38,046 bases of DNA from a virus. The stretch spans positions 1-38,046 of IMG/VR virus record IMGVR_UViG_3300017782_003844; one strand, written 5' to 3'. Shown one piece after another: positions 32,867 through 37,822 of this stretch (within the stretch, counting starts at the first letter, position 1; each line of letters begins with the position of its first letter). Position numbers and translations under genes: made by a program. Under the pieces are notes generated by a model. The model had not been told where the DNA came from and ran no database searches. It worked only from the letters and a program-made list of their open reading frames with translations.

Positions 32867-33381
32867 GACTTATTTTGCACCTTCTTATCATCTCTTAGAG
32901 GCCAGTGTAACTTATTACCCCCTTCTTCAAAATCCAGCATAGGCACTCCACTATTATCAGTTTCAGGCATATACACTGTTTTGAACACTACTTCACACAT
33001 TTGGAAATAAATTTGTACACACTCTTGGCCTTTCTCTTGATTATACCAATTAAAAAATGGTTGCCAATAAGGTTTGTCAAACTTACATATTCTTATTTTT
33101 GTTTGTGCTAGTATCTCATCCGGCAGTTCCATAGCTGCTCGAAGTCGTTGCGACCCCGTGATAGGATACCAACTATCTGTAGTAAGAAAGGGAGACTGAA
33201 AGCCATTCTCTCTTATACTTTCTAGTAGAGGTTCGTTGAGAGGAACCTTCTTTACATTCTTTTGATTTGTAGGCTGCTGCAGTAACCATAGTACCGATCT
33301 TTCATACCAACGGTGAGGAGGCCATGATTCCATGAGCCTCTCTGCTTTACCCTTATCTATCCTTGCGAATAAATCGCCCAT
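32863..33381 (-). CDS. ParB-like domain protein
   Basis: 172 residues. The middle part, VPLNEPLLESIRENGFQSPF, then DSWYPITGSQRLRAAMELP, fits the ParB N-terminal fold: the 'I-x-x-G-x-x-x-P' strand-helix followed by a GSQRLRAA motif in place of GERRxRA. The C-terminal third is aromatic-rich (KPYWQPFFNWYNQEKGQE) and unlike ParB. No partition partner is nearby. Phage proteins with this fold include nucleases, CTP-binding switches and modification enzymes, so the role is open. It is the last gene of the P7 unit, after the lysozyme gene. Confidence 0.65.
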   Translation of the reverse strand: MGDLFARIDKGKAERLMESWPPHRWYERSVLWLLQQPTNQKNVKKVPLNEPLLESIRENGFQSPFLTTDSWYPITGSQRLRAAMELPDEILAQTKIRICKFDKPYWQPFFNWYNQEKGQECVQIYFQMCEVVFKTVYMPETDNSGVPMLDFEEGGNKLHWPLRDDKKVQNKS

Positions 33382-33385
33382 AACT

Positions 33386-33832
33386 CTATACCTGTTCTAG
33401 TCTAACCATTAATCTTTCTGCTCGATTGGTAACTTGTTTATGCCAACGAGAGTCCCTGCCTTCTACTGCTGCATCTTTGTAGTTTCGCAATAGAATATGC
33501 TTGTTCATGTTCTTAAATTTACTGAGACGAGTACGCCCCATATTAAACATCATATTAACCAAGATTTGCTGGACTTCATCAGGTAAACTTGTAAAGTTCC
33601 CTTCTCCGTATAAAGCGTGACATTCTGAGATGGAAGTGTCAAGGTCTCGATCAAAACATGCCCGGACTCTTGCTTCGTCAACTGGAGTTCCAACTGGCCT
33701 TCCGAATTCCTCGTCACCCTCTTTGATAAGGTGACCGACTCCAAATGTTGCATACCCGAGGTGGTCATTGTATATGACGTATTCAACTCCTTCATCTATC
33801 TTCAACTGTTCGTACACTGCTTGTCGGTTCAT
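33386..33832 (-). CDS. T4-type lysozyme (GH24 endolysin)
   Basis: 148 residues. The catalytic triad spacing of T4 lysozyme is exact: E14 (KIDEGVEY), D23 (YNDHLGY) and T29 (ATFGVGHL), that is E-x8-D-x5-T. The C-terminal lobe contains LVNMMFNMGRTRLSKF and SRWHKQVTNRAERL, both typical. It cleaves the glycan strands of peptidoglycan. It has no signal peptide or membrane segment, so it needs a holin for release. The ATG is preceded by GAGGAAGTAG and lies inside the end of the outer spanin-like gene (41-base overlap). Confidence 0.96.
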   Translation of the reverse strand: MNRQAVYEQLKIDEGVEYVIYNDHLGYATFGVGHLIKEGDEEFGRPVGTPVDEARVRACFDRDLDTSISECHALYGEGNFTSLPDEVQQILVNMMFNMGRTRLSKFKNMNKHILLRNYKDAAVEGRDSRWHKQVTNRAERLMVRLEQV

Positions 33833-34187
33833 CTACTTCCTCCGTAGTTACCTTGCGATAATATACAATAACTTCATTCATCTGTCGTATATATCGCTTG
33901 ATTTCCTGCATATTATATGCCATTAGTTCATAGTCTCCTGGAGTCATCGCAAAGAAAACTAAAGTGTCTGTTTCCTTCTCAACTCTCTCCATAAACTCAT
34001 CAAAATTTCTTTCTGATACTACATACCACACAGGCTCTTTTAGATCTATGGCAGCAGGCAGTACCGGTTGCGTGATTTTACGCAATACTGGTTTTGTTAT
34101 TATCTCTACTTCTCTAGGGGGAAGTAGGCTGCAGCTCGATAGTAGCATTGAGCTCGCTAAGAGCAGCGCTATCTTTTTCGATTCCAT
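33792..34187 (-). CDS. Outer-membrane lipoprotein, probable o-spanin
   Basis: 131 residues from the ATG at 34187, which has an ideal AAGGAGG seven bases upstream. The N-terminus is a lipoprotein signal: KK, a hydrophobic core IALLLASSMLL, then the lipobox LSSC with the acylated Cys at residue 19. A proline-containing spacer (SLLPPREVEIITKPVLRK) and a helical end follow. The gene starts inside the coiled-coil gene in another frame (74-base overlap), and the lysozyme follows. That nested order is the classic spanin arrangement, so an outer spanin is the best guess. Confidence 0.75.
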   Translation of the reverse strand: MESKKIALLLASSMLLSSCSLLPPREVEIITKPVLRKITQPVLPAAIDLKEPVWYVVSERNFDEFMERVEKETDTLVFFAMTPGDYELMAYNMQEIKRYIRQMNEVIVYYRKVTTEEVDEPTSSVRTVEDR

Positions 34188-34524
34188 CAAACACCTCCTT
34201 GGTGGCTTTGTTGACTCTAGTTTCTATCAACCCAGGTTTTGCAGCTGCAAGTTTTGTAAGATTATGTCTCTTGAAAATATCCAAGTATCTATTCATCTCG
34301 CTCTGTATTTCATTATTCTTAGTAGCCATGTTATTCAATGCTTCTGTTTGAAGAGTAAAGTCCTCTTGCAGAGCATCATAAGCAGCTACTTGTTCTTGAT
34401 GACGTAGCTCAAAAGCCATGTTTAATTGTTCTAATTCATACAATTTATTCTGAGTTGTTTTGTAGTACAACCCACCGACGACAACGCCCGTAATCATTAT
34501 ACCTGTCATAAAAGAATTAAGCAT
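34114..34524 (-). CDS. Membrane coiled-coil protein, probable i-spanin
   Basis: 136 residues from the ATG at 34524, chosen because GGAGAAAACT precedes it; the longer frame upstream has no such site and crosses a hairpin. One N-terminal membrane helix (FMTGIMITGVVVGGLYY) is followed by a long periplasmic coiled coil (LYELEQLNMAFELRHQEQV onward) and a conserved-looking RHNLTKLAAAKPGLIETRVN. The type II topology, the coiled coil and the overlapping lipoprotein gene fit an inner spanin. With the lipoprotein it would fuse the two membranes at lysis. Confidence 0.75.
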   Translation of the reverse strand: MLNSFMTGIMITGVVVGGLYYKTTQNKLYELEQLNMAFELRHQEQVAAYDALQEDFTLQTEALNNMATKNNEIQSEMNRYLDIFKRHNLTKLAAAKPGLIETRVNKATKEVFDGIEKDSAALSELNATIELQPTSP

Positions 34525-34540
34525 AGTTTTCTCCAAAGTT

Positions 34541-34562
34541 GCGGGGCTCGTTAGAACCCCGC
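34541..34562. other. GC-rich hairpin between small membrane gene and i-spanin
   Basis: GCGGGG, a partly paired middle (plus-strand CTCGTTAGAA), then CCCCGC form a strong 6-bp GC stem that can extend by TC/GA. No T-tract follows on the minus strand (AACTTTGG). It lies 17 bases upstream of the i-spanin start, whose ribosome-binding site follows closely. Probably an RNA stability or attenuation element rather than a full terminator. Confidence 0.6.
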
Positions 34563-34568
34563 GGTGGT

Positions 34569-34676
34569 TTAAAGTAGTGGTCTGATGGCTAAAGCAACAG
34601 GGGTAAATACTAAACACAGTATCCCTGCTGACCAAGCTAGATGCCCGCCCACTTCTTTGATACTAGTAGTATCCAT
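34569..34676 (-). CDS. 35-residue membrane protein, holin candidate
   Basis: A short frame with an excellent AAGGAGATAAA leader. It begins MDTTSIKEVGGHLAW and continues as one hydrophobic segment (SAGILCLVFTPVALAI) ending in RPLL. It lies directly upstream of the spanin-like and lysozyme genes and there is no other obvious holin in the lysis block. It is smaller than most known holins and has one membrane helix, so the holin call is tentative. Confidence 0.62.
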   Translation of the reverse strand: MDTTSIKEVGGHLAWSAGILCLVFTPVALAIRPLL

Positions 34677-34685
34677 TTTATCTCC

Positions 34686-35090
34686 TTATGAAATTGTAAC
34701 CTTTACTGGTTGCAATTCAAGAGGAATTTCTTCATGCAAATCAATGCAAAGCAATCCGCGTTCCATGTAGGCTTTTTCAAGCTTTACATGCTCGCTTACA
34801 CCAAACTGTCTAGTAAAACATTTACCAGACAACCCCTTATACATATAGGACTCATTTTCGTTTTCTAACTGCTTTTTCTTACCATTTACAGTTAAGATCC
34901 CCTGATGGAGTATTATTTCAACGTCGTTCTTGTCCCAGCCAGGTATGGCTAGTTCTACTCTAAACCCATCTCCACCTACACGTACAATATTAAATCTAGG
35001 GTATTCCCCTTTTGGAATTTGTGTGCTGTCTACGAAACGGTCAAAACCTAGCCAGAATTTCTGGAGGTCAGCCAATGCTAAATTAGTCAT
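34686..35090 (-). CDS. Hsp20 small heat shock protein
   Basis: 134 residues. The N-terminal arm (LQKFWLGFDRFVDS) is typical of phage and bacterial Hsp20. An alpha-crystallin domain follows: PRFNIVRVGGDGFRVELAIP, then GWDKNDVEIILHQGILTVNG, and LEKAYMERGLLCIDL (the GxL-type strand). A short C-terminal extension ends in VKVTIS. It acts as an ATP-independent chaperone, perhaps for virion proteins late in infection. AAAAGGAGAAC gives a strong ribosome-binding site. Two tandem GNRA-type hairpins occur in its leader. Confidence 0.94.
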   Translation of the reverse strand: MTNLALADLQKFWLGFDRFVDSTQIPKGEYPRFNIVRVGGDGFRVELAIPGWDKNDVEIILHQGILTVNGKKKQLENENESYMYKGLSGKCFTRQFGVSEHVKLEKAYMERGLLCIDLHEEIPLELQPVKVTIS

Positions 35091-35109
35091 AAAGTTCTCC
35101 TTTTATGAA

Positions 35110-35147
35110 TTGCGTCCTTTCGGTACGCTTGCGCTCTTTCGATACGC
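35110..35147 (-). repeat. Tandem 19-base repeats forming GAAA-loop hairpins
   Basis: On the minus strand GCGTATCGAAAGAGCGCAA is followed at once by GCGTACCGAAAGGACGCAA. They differ at three positions. Each can fold with a GAAA loop closed by TC/GA or CC/GG; the C-G to T-A pair change between copies is compensatory. They lie 20 bases upstream of the Hsp20 start codon region, in an otherwise gene-free leader. Confidence 0.7.
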
Positions 35148-35160
35148 TATTAAGTTTAAG

Positions 35161-35205
35161 TTAAATGAGATCTACGGCTAGGAACTCCCAACCCTGAGGC
35201 TTCAC
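35161..35205 (-). CDS. Possible 14-residue peptide
   Basis: A GTG start overlaps the TGA of the preceding gene (GTGA) and opens a frame VKPQGWEFLAVDLI before TAA. The overlap style matches other coupled genes here, and no other use of this stretch is seen. It is too short to judge by coding statistics. It could be a micro-peptide, a remnant of a longer C-terminus, or chance. Confidence 0.25.
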   Translation of the reverse strand: MKPQGWEFLAVDLI

Positions 35206-35486
35206 TCTTTGCCTTTCCACTTCTTATACAACTCTTTGGCTGCTTGAACTGGGTATTCTTGTAAGTCAATATTTTTTAGAAAGTTTAGTAAAGCTACTTC
35301 TCTTTCTGTAAAATTATCTTCAAAGTCAAAACTTACCTGAAAGTTTTCAACTTCTTGCCACTCTGGTACGTTTACCACTATAGGCTCTTCTTTTCCGAAA
35401 ATATTTTTCCAGTTATTCTCGTACTTAGTTCTATCTGATCCCACTCGAGGCTTATCGCCTTTTCCACCATGCCATTGATCGCTCAT
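35202..35486 (-). CDS. Phage protein of unknown function
   Basis: 94 residues from the ATG at 35486, with GGAG five bases upstream; the earlier ATG lies in front of that site. The N-terminus is basic and glycine-rich (MSDQWHGGKGDKPRVGSDRT), the middle is acidic (FQVSFDFEDNFTEREVALLN) and the end is basic (LYKKWKGKE). It overlaps the zinc-ribbon gene by 4 bases (ATGA). The H-G-G-K-G-D-x-x-R start is a pattern I have seen in small phage proteins, but the function is not known to me. Confidence 0.8.
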   Translation of the reverse strand: MSDQWHGGKGDKPRVGSDRTKYENNWKNIFGKEEPIVVNVPEWQEVENFQVSFDFEDNFTEREVALLNFLKNIDLQEYPVQAAKELYKKWKGKE

Positions 35487-35740
35487 ACTTTCTCCATAGT
35501 CCATCGACTAAATTCTGATTTACATACTTGACACTGCCATAGAGATACGCCATCGTACTCTGGTGTCTCAATTCCTACTACATTTTTTCCAAAGTGTTTA
35601 GGGCTCTCTGGTTTGCACCCATATAAAGCTGCAGTCTGAAATGCTTTACGATGACTATAGCCTTTTCTTTCAAAGTATTCTGTTATGGTTTCTTCTTCTT
35701 CCCACGCAGTATTACAGTGAGGACAATTCTTAGGAGTCAT
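35483..35740 (-). CDS. Small zinc-ribbon protein
   Basis: 85 residues. CPHC near the N-terminus and CQVC near the C-terminus (SLWQCQVCKSEFSRW) form a likely four-cysteine zinc site that brings the two ends together around a helical middle (SHRKAFQTAALYGC). Such ribbons bind nucleic acid or protein partners. It begins three bases after the stop of the small membrane gene and is coupled to the next gene by ATGA. Confidence 0.8.
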   Translation of the reverse strand: MTPKNCPHCNTAWEEEETITEYFERKGYSHRKAFQTAALYGCKPESPKHFGKNVVGIETPEYDGVSLWQCQVCKSEFSRWTMEKV

Positions 35741-35743
35741 GTC

Positions 35744-35893
35744 CTACTCCTCGTCTTCTACTTCTAGCACACCCGTGGATATTAGGTAGTTCACTGCTGC
35801 TTCTATACCCGTTTGACGTCCTAGGTGGAAAGCAGTAAGTGCGCACCCAAACATACAGAAAGCGTAAACGGCAAAGCCGCTCATTGTAGTCAT
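35744..35893 (-). CDS. 49-residue membrane protein, first gene of the P7 unit
   Basis: A short frame starting MTTMSGFAVYAFCMFGCALT, with one hydrophobic helix. It continues AFHLGRQTGIEAAVNYLI and ends in an acidic tail EVEDEE. The leader CGAGGAGATATT is an ideal ribosome-binding site, and P7 lies directly upstream. Probably a single-pass membrane protein with a cytoplasmic tail. Function unknown; as first gene of the unit it should be well expressed. Confidence 0.75.
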   Translation of the reverse strand: MTTMSGFAVYAFCMFGCALTAFHLGRQTGIEAAVNYLISTGVLEVEDEE

Positions 35894-35925
35894 AATATCT
35901 CCTCGGTTTATGAATTTCTGTGTAT

Positions 35926-35954
35926 ATTATAACAAAATAAGGAATTCATGTCAA
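35926..35954 (-). promoter_or_regulatory. Promoter P7 (leftward)
   Basis: Minus-strand TTGACA, 17-base spacer, TATAAT, with upstream AAAATATTTC. It drives the small membrane gene, zinc ribbon, Hsp20, lysis genes and ParB-like gene. It is divergent from P8, with the two -35 boxes 36 bases apart. Confidence 0.92.
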
Positions 35955-35990
35955 GAAATATTTTTGAAAACCTCTTTGGAAAAAAATCTC

Positions 35991-36019
35991 TTGACTTTTC
36001 ATTCATTATCCACTATAAT
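35991..36019 (+). promoter_or_regulatory. Promoter P8 (rightward)
   Basis: Plus-strand TTGACT, 17-base spacer, TATAAT, preceded by AAAAAAATCTC, the same extended pattern as the leftward promoters. It is the only plus-strand promoter of this type in the window. The first ATG lies at the predicted transcription start (36026). Confidence 0.9.
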
Positions 36020-36025
36020 AGAACC

Positions 36026-36211
36026 ATGAAAGAATATAAGAAGCGACCATGGACGCACGATGAACGAACGCTCCTCCGGAGTACATATCATATCGTCGAC
36101 AAAGAAGTGCTACAGAATCAATTCCCAGACAGAACTATGAACTCGATTAGAAAGCAGGTTCATTACTTAAAAAAACGCGGTTGGACATTTGACAAGAGGA
36201 AACTAATATAA
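36026..36211 (+). CDS. Small Myb-like HTH protein, probably leaderless
   Basis: 61 residues. RPWTHDERTLLRSTY, then VLQNQFPDRTMNSIRKQVHY, then LKKRGWTF form a compact three-helix unit resembling the Myb/SANT-like repeats of the two HTH proteins on the minus strand. The ATG lies six bases after the -10 box of P8, so translation would start at or next to the first base of the mRNA. There is no ribosome-binding site. A longer frame back to 35948 would cross the promoter and is rejected. As the first gene after a divergent promoter pair, it may be an early regulator. Confidence 0.75.
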   Translation: MKEYKKRPWTHDERTLLRSTYHIVDKEVLQNQFPDRTMNSIRKQVHYLKKRGWTFDKRKLI

Positions 36212-36417
36212 TGCCTATTAAATTTAAAGAATCAGTAAAAAGACGTGATGGATCTATCGACAACTATTATATCAAGGACACATCACTAAAGGAGCTACGA
36301 GCAGCTTTGGAGAATAGCAACACCAAACCTAAAGTTAAACAAAAAGTTAGAAATGAGTTAGTTCGTAGAGGAGCGAGTTTTACCTCCCCGGAGTTAGAAA
36401 AGGAAAGCAATGGCTAA
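36211..36417 (+). CDS. Small basic phage protein
   Basis: 68 residues starting MPIKFKESVKRRDGSIDNYY, continuing IKDTSLKELRAALENSN and ending in a basic helix (PKVKQKVRNELVRRG). The ATG overlaps the previous stop by one base (TAATG) with GAGG upstream. It is likely a small nucleic-acid- or ribosome-associated protein, judging only by charge and by its overlap with the bS21 gene. Function unknown. Confidence 0.8.
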   Translation: MPIKFKESVKRRDGSIDNYYIKDTSLKELRAALENSNTKPKVKQKVRNELVRRGASFTSPELEKESNG

Positions 36418-36592
36418 AGTAGTTGTAAAAAATAATAATGTAGAAGCAGCACTCAGATTACTTAGAAAGAAAACATCTGATATGCTGTACGAGGTGAGGG
36501 AGCGAGAGTATTATACTACTCCCTCTGAGAAACGAAGGTTAGCAAAACAAGCAGCTGTAAAGCGAGCCAAGAAAAAAGGAAAACAAGTATGA
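36410..36592 (+). CDS. rpsU: Ribosomal protein bS21 homologue
   Basis: 60 residues. The pattern VKNNNVEAALRLLRKKTSDM, then LYEVREREYYTTPSEKRRLA, then KQAAVKRAKKKG follows E. coli S21 (VALRRFKR, LAEVRRREFYEKP, AVKRHAKK) over nearly the whole length. It lacks the last ten or so residues of the E. coli protein. bS21 sits on the 30S platform near the anti-Shine-Dalgarno region and affects initiation. Phage-borne bS21 is known from aquatic phages, where it may replace the host protein to favour phage mRNA. It overlaps the preceding gene by 8 bases and the MazG-like gene by 4. Confidence 0.9.
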   Translation: MAKVVVKNNNVEAALRLLRKKTSDMLYEVREREYYTTPSEKRRLAKQAAVKRAKKKGKQV

Positions 36593-36972
36593 CACAGATT
36601 ACAAATTTTGAACTTGTAGGCGACTTCATGGAAGCATTTGGACAAGAGGTGTTAGATCAACCTACCTGGCCCGACTTTGAAACTAGAATGCTGCGCCTTG
36701 ATCTAATTGAAGAAGAGTATAACGAGCTGGAAACAGCTATTCATGAAAAAGATATGGTAGGAGTTGCAGATGCCCTTACGGATTTATTGTATGTTATCTA
36801 TGGAGCAGGTCATGCCTTTGGCCTCGACCTTGACGTATGTTTTAATGAAGTTCATAGAAGTAATATGAGCAAACTCGGAGAAGACGGACGTCCCATTTAT
36901 AGAGAAGATGGTAAGGTACTAAAAGGACCGGACTATTTTGAACCTAACTTAGAAGAACTTATTGGAGAATAA
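36589..36972 (+). CDS. MazG-like nucleotide pyrophosphohydrolase
   Basis: 127 residues of the all-alpha NTP pyrophosphatase group (MazG/HisE). The metal-binding acids are seen in RLDLIEEEYNELETAI (E-E-x-x-E) and VADALTDLLYVIYGAG (D-x-x-D). The C-terminus EVHRSNMSKLGEDGRPIYRE, then VLKGPDYFEPNL, is typical of phage members, as in cyanophage-type enzymes. It may remove non-canonical or excess (d)NTPs or alarmone-like nucleotides. It is the second pyrophosphohydrolase in the window. Start coupled to bS21 by ATGA. Confidence 0.9.
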   Translation: MTQITNFELVGDFMEAFGQEVLDQPTWPDFETRMLRLDLIEEEYNELETAIHEKDMVGVADALTDLLYVIYGAGHAFGLDLDVCFNEVHRSNMSKLGEDGRPIYREDGKVLKGPDYFEPNLEELIGE

Positions 36973-36973
36973 T

Positions 36974-37171
36974 ATGTTTGAAGATTTTAAAGACGTAGAC
37001 AAAGATTCAACGTTTGAGATTGTATCGAATGGCTGGATACTTCGTGTGAATGGTAGAAACCATGATGATGAATGGATTGACTTAGCCTGTGTATTTTCTA
37101 GTCGTGCGGATTTTGTAGCCGCTTTAGTCAAGCTAGAGCAAAAGATCAAAGGTGAGCCTCGTGTTATTTGA
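36974..37171 (+). CDS. Phage protein of unknown function
   Basis: 65 residues from the ATG at 36974, with GGAG six bases before the start codon; the TTG at 36962 lies before that site. The sequence FEIVSNGWILRVNGRNHDDE, then WIDLACVFSSRADFVAALVK, suggests a small alpha-beta fold of strands followed by a helix. The last 11 bases overlap the membrane protein gene. No known motif. Confidence 0.78.
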   Translation: MFEDFKDVDKDSTFEIVSNGWILRVNGRNHDDEWIDLACVFSSRADFVAALVKLEQKIKGEPRVI

Positions 37172-37310
37172 TGCAGTAGCGGGCCTTGCTTTTATCTGTG
37201 TAACAGCCTTACTGATCGTAGGGCTTTGGCAACAAACACAAGATGAGCAAAGAAGATGGGAACTCAGACGCAAGGAGAAGCGTGATAATGACACCTCAAG
37301 AAATAGTTGA
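37161..37310 (+). CDS. 49-residue membrane protein
   Basis: A GTG start (another GTG lies in frame at 37152) with AAAGGTGA five bases upstream. The hydrophobic helix AVAGLAFICVTALLIVGLW is followed by a strongly charged tail (DEQRRWELRRKEKRD). This is a typical single-pass protein with a basic cytoplasmic tail. It overlaps both neighbours (11 and 23 bases), as expected for a packed phage operon. Function unknown. Confidence 0.7.
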   Translation: MLFDAVAGLAFICVTALLIVGLWQQTQDEQRRWELRRKEKRDNDTSRNS

Positions 37311-37536
37311 TTATAAAAATAAATGGATGAGCAAAGCCCACTTTGAGGCTATGATTCATTCAGATCTACGATACATTTGCCAGAAGTGGTGTAAGCTATC
37401 TGTGGGTCAAGAGAAGTTTAAATATGTTAAGTTTACGAATGTATATGAAGATACTGTACACTTTCAGACTGAGTGTGATTGGAATAGGTTCAACACTTGG
37501 TACATTGAGCGACAAACTTATGAAAAAAAGAATTAA
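37288..37536 (+). CDS. Phage protein of unknown function
   Basis: 82 residues from the ATG at 37288, which has AAGGAG about ten bases upstream; the frame also runs back to 37243 but that start has no such site. Cysteines occur in YICQKWCKLSVGQEKF and TECDWNRF, with many aromatics. It overlaps the next gene by 17 bases. No motif that allows a functional call. Confidence 0.75.
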   Translation: MTPQEIVDYKNKWMSKAHFEAMIHSDLRYICQKWCKLSVGQEKFKYVKFTNVYEDTVHFQTECDWNRFNTWYIERQTYEKKN

Positions 37537-37687
37537 ACTAAAAGGTGGAGACGAGTACGATGTACATACTGGCTGGAGAAAGTTACTTCAACCTTCTCGG
37601 CGTATGATACTCGGTGCGAAGCGTTCTTATAACAAGAGATTCCGAAAGGAGGGAAGAAAAGATGTCAGAAGAGAAAGCAACGACTAA
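37520..37687 (+). CDS. Small very basic phage protein
   Basis: 55 residues from the ATG at 37520; the frame extends back to 37424 only as a shadow of the previous gene. The sequence MKKRIKLKGGDEYDVHTGWR, then RRMILGAKRSYNKRFRKEGR, is strongly positive. The KLKGGDEYD start is a pattern I have seen in phage genomes. The charge suggests RNA or DNA contact. It overlaps both neighbouring genes. Confidence 0.75.
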   Translation: MKKRIKLKGGDEYDVHTGWRKLLQPSRRMILGAKRSYNKRFRKEGRKDVRRESND

Positions 37688-37811
37688 AGTATGCCCTAAC
37701 TGTGGAAATACTCATCTTGTTTGCCTTTACAGTATGAAACTTAAAATCTGCACTGACTGCAGAACTGAAATACCTTGGTTCTTAGAGCCAGGACAAAAAC
37801 CACTACTTTAG
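37662..37811 (+). CDS. Zinc-ribbon protein
   Basis: 49 residues from the ATG at 37662, with AAGGAGGG upstream. VCPNCGNTHLVCLYSMKLKI, then CTDCRTEIPWFLEPGQKPLL, gives CxxC...CxxC, a small zinc ribbon like those in transcription-associated proteins. It starts 26 bases before the end of the previous gene. Possible roles include modulating host RNA polymerase or binding RNA, but neither is shown by the sequence. Confidence 0.82.
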   Translation: MSEEKATTKVCPNCGNTHLVCLYSMKLKICTDCRTEIPWFLEPGQKPLL

Positions 37812-37822
37812 AAAGGGAAGAT

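Noticed and set aside
34525-34635. 37-residue N-terminal extension of the i-spanin frame
   Set aside because: It crosses the GC-rich hairpin and overlaps the small membrane gene. The ATG at 34524 has a strong ribosome-binding site directly before a membrane helix.
35091-35201. tRNA or tRNA-like gene in the Hsp20 leader
   Set aside because: No cloverleaf, anticodon arm or TPsiC arm can be drawn; only two mini-hairpins and a short frame are present.
35948-36025. 26-residue N-terminal extension of the leaderless HTH gene
   Set aside because: It contains the -35 and -10 boxes of P8 and the -35 box of P7, and has no ribosome-binding site.
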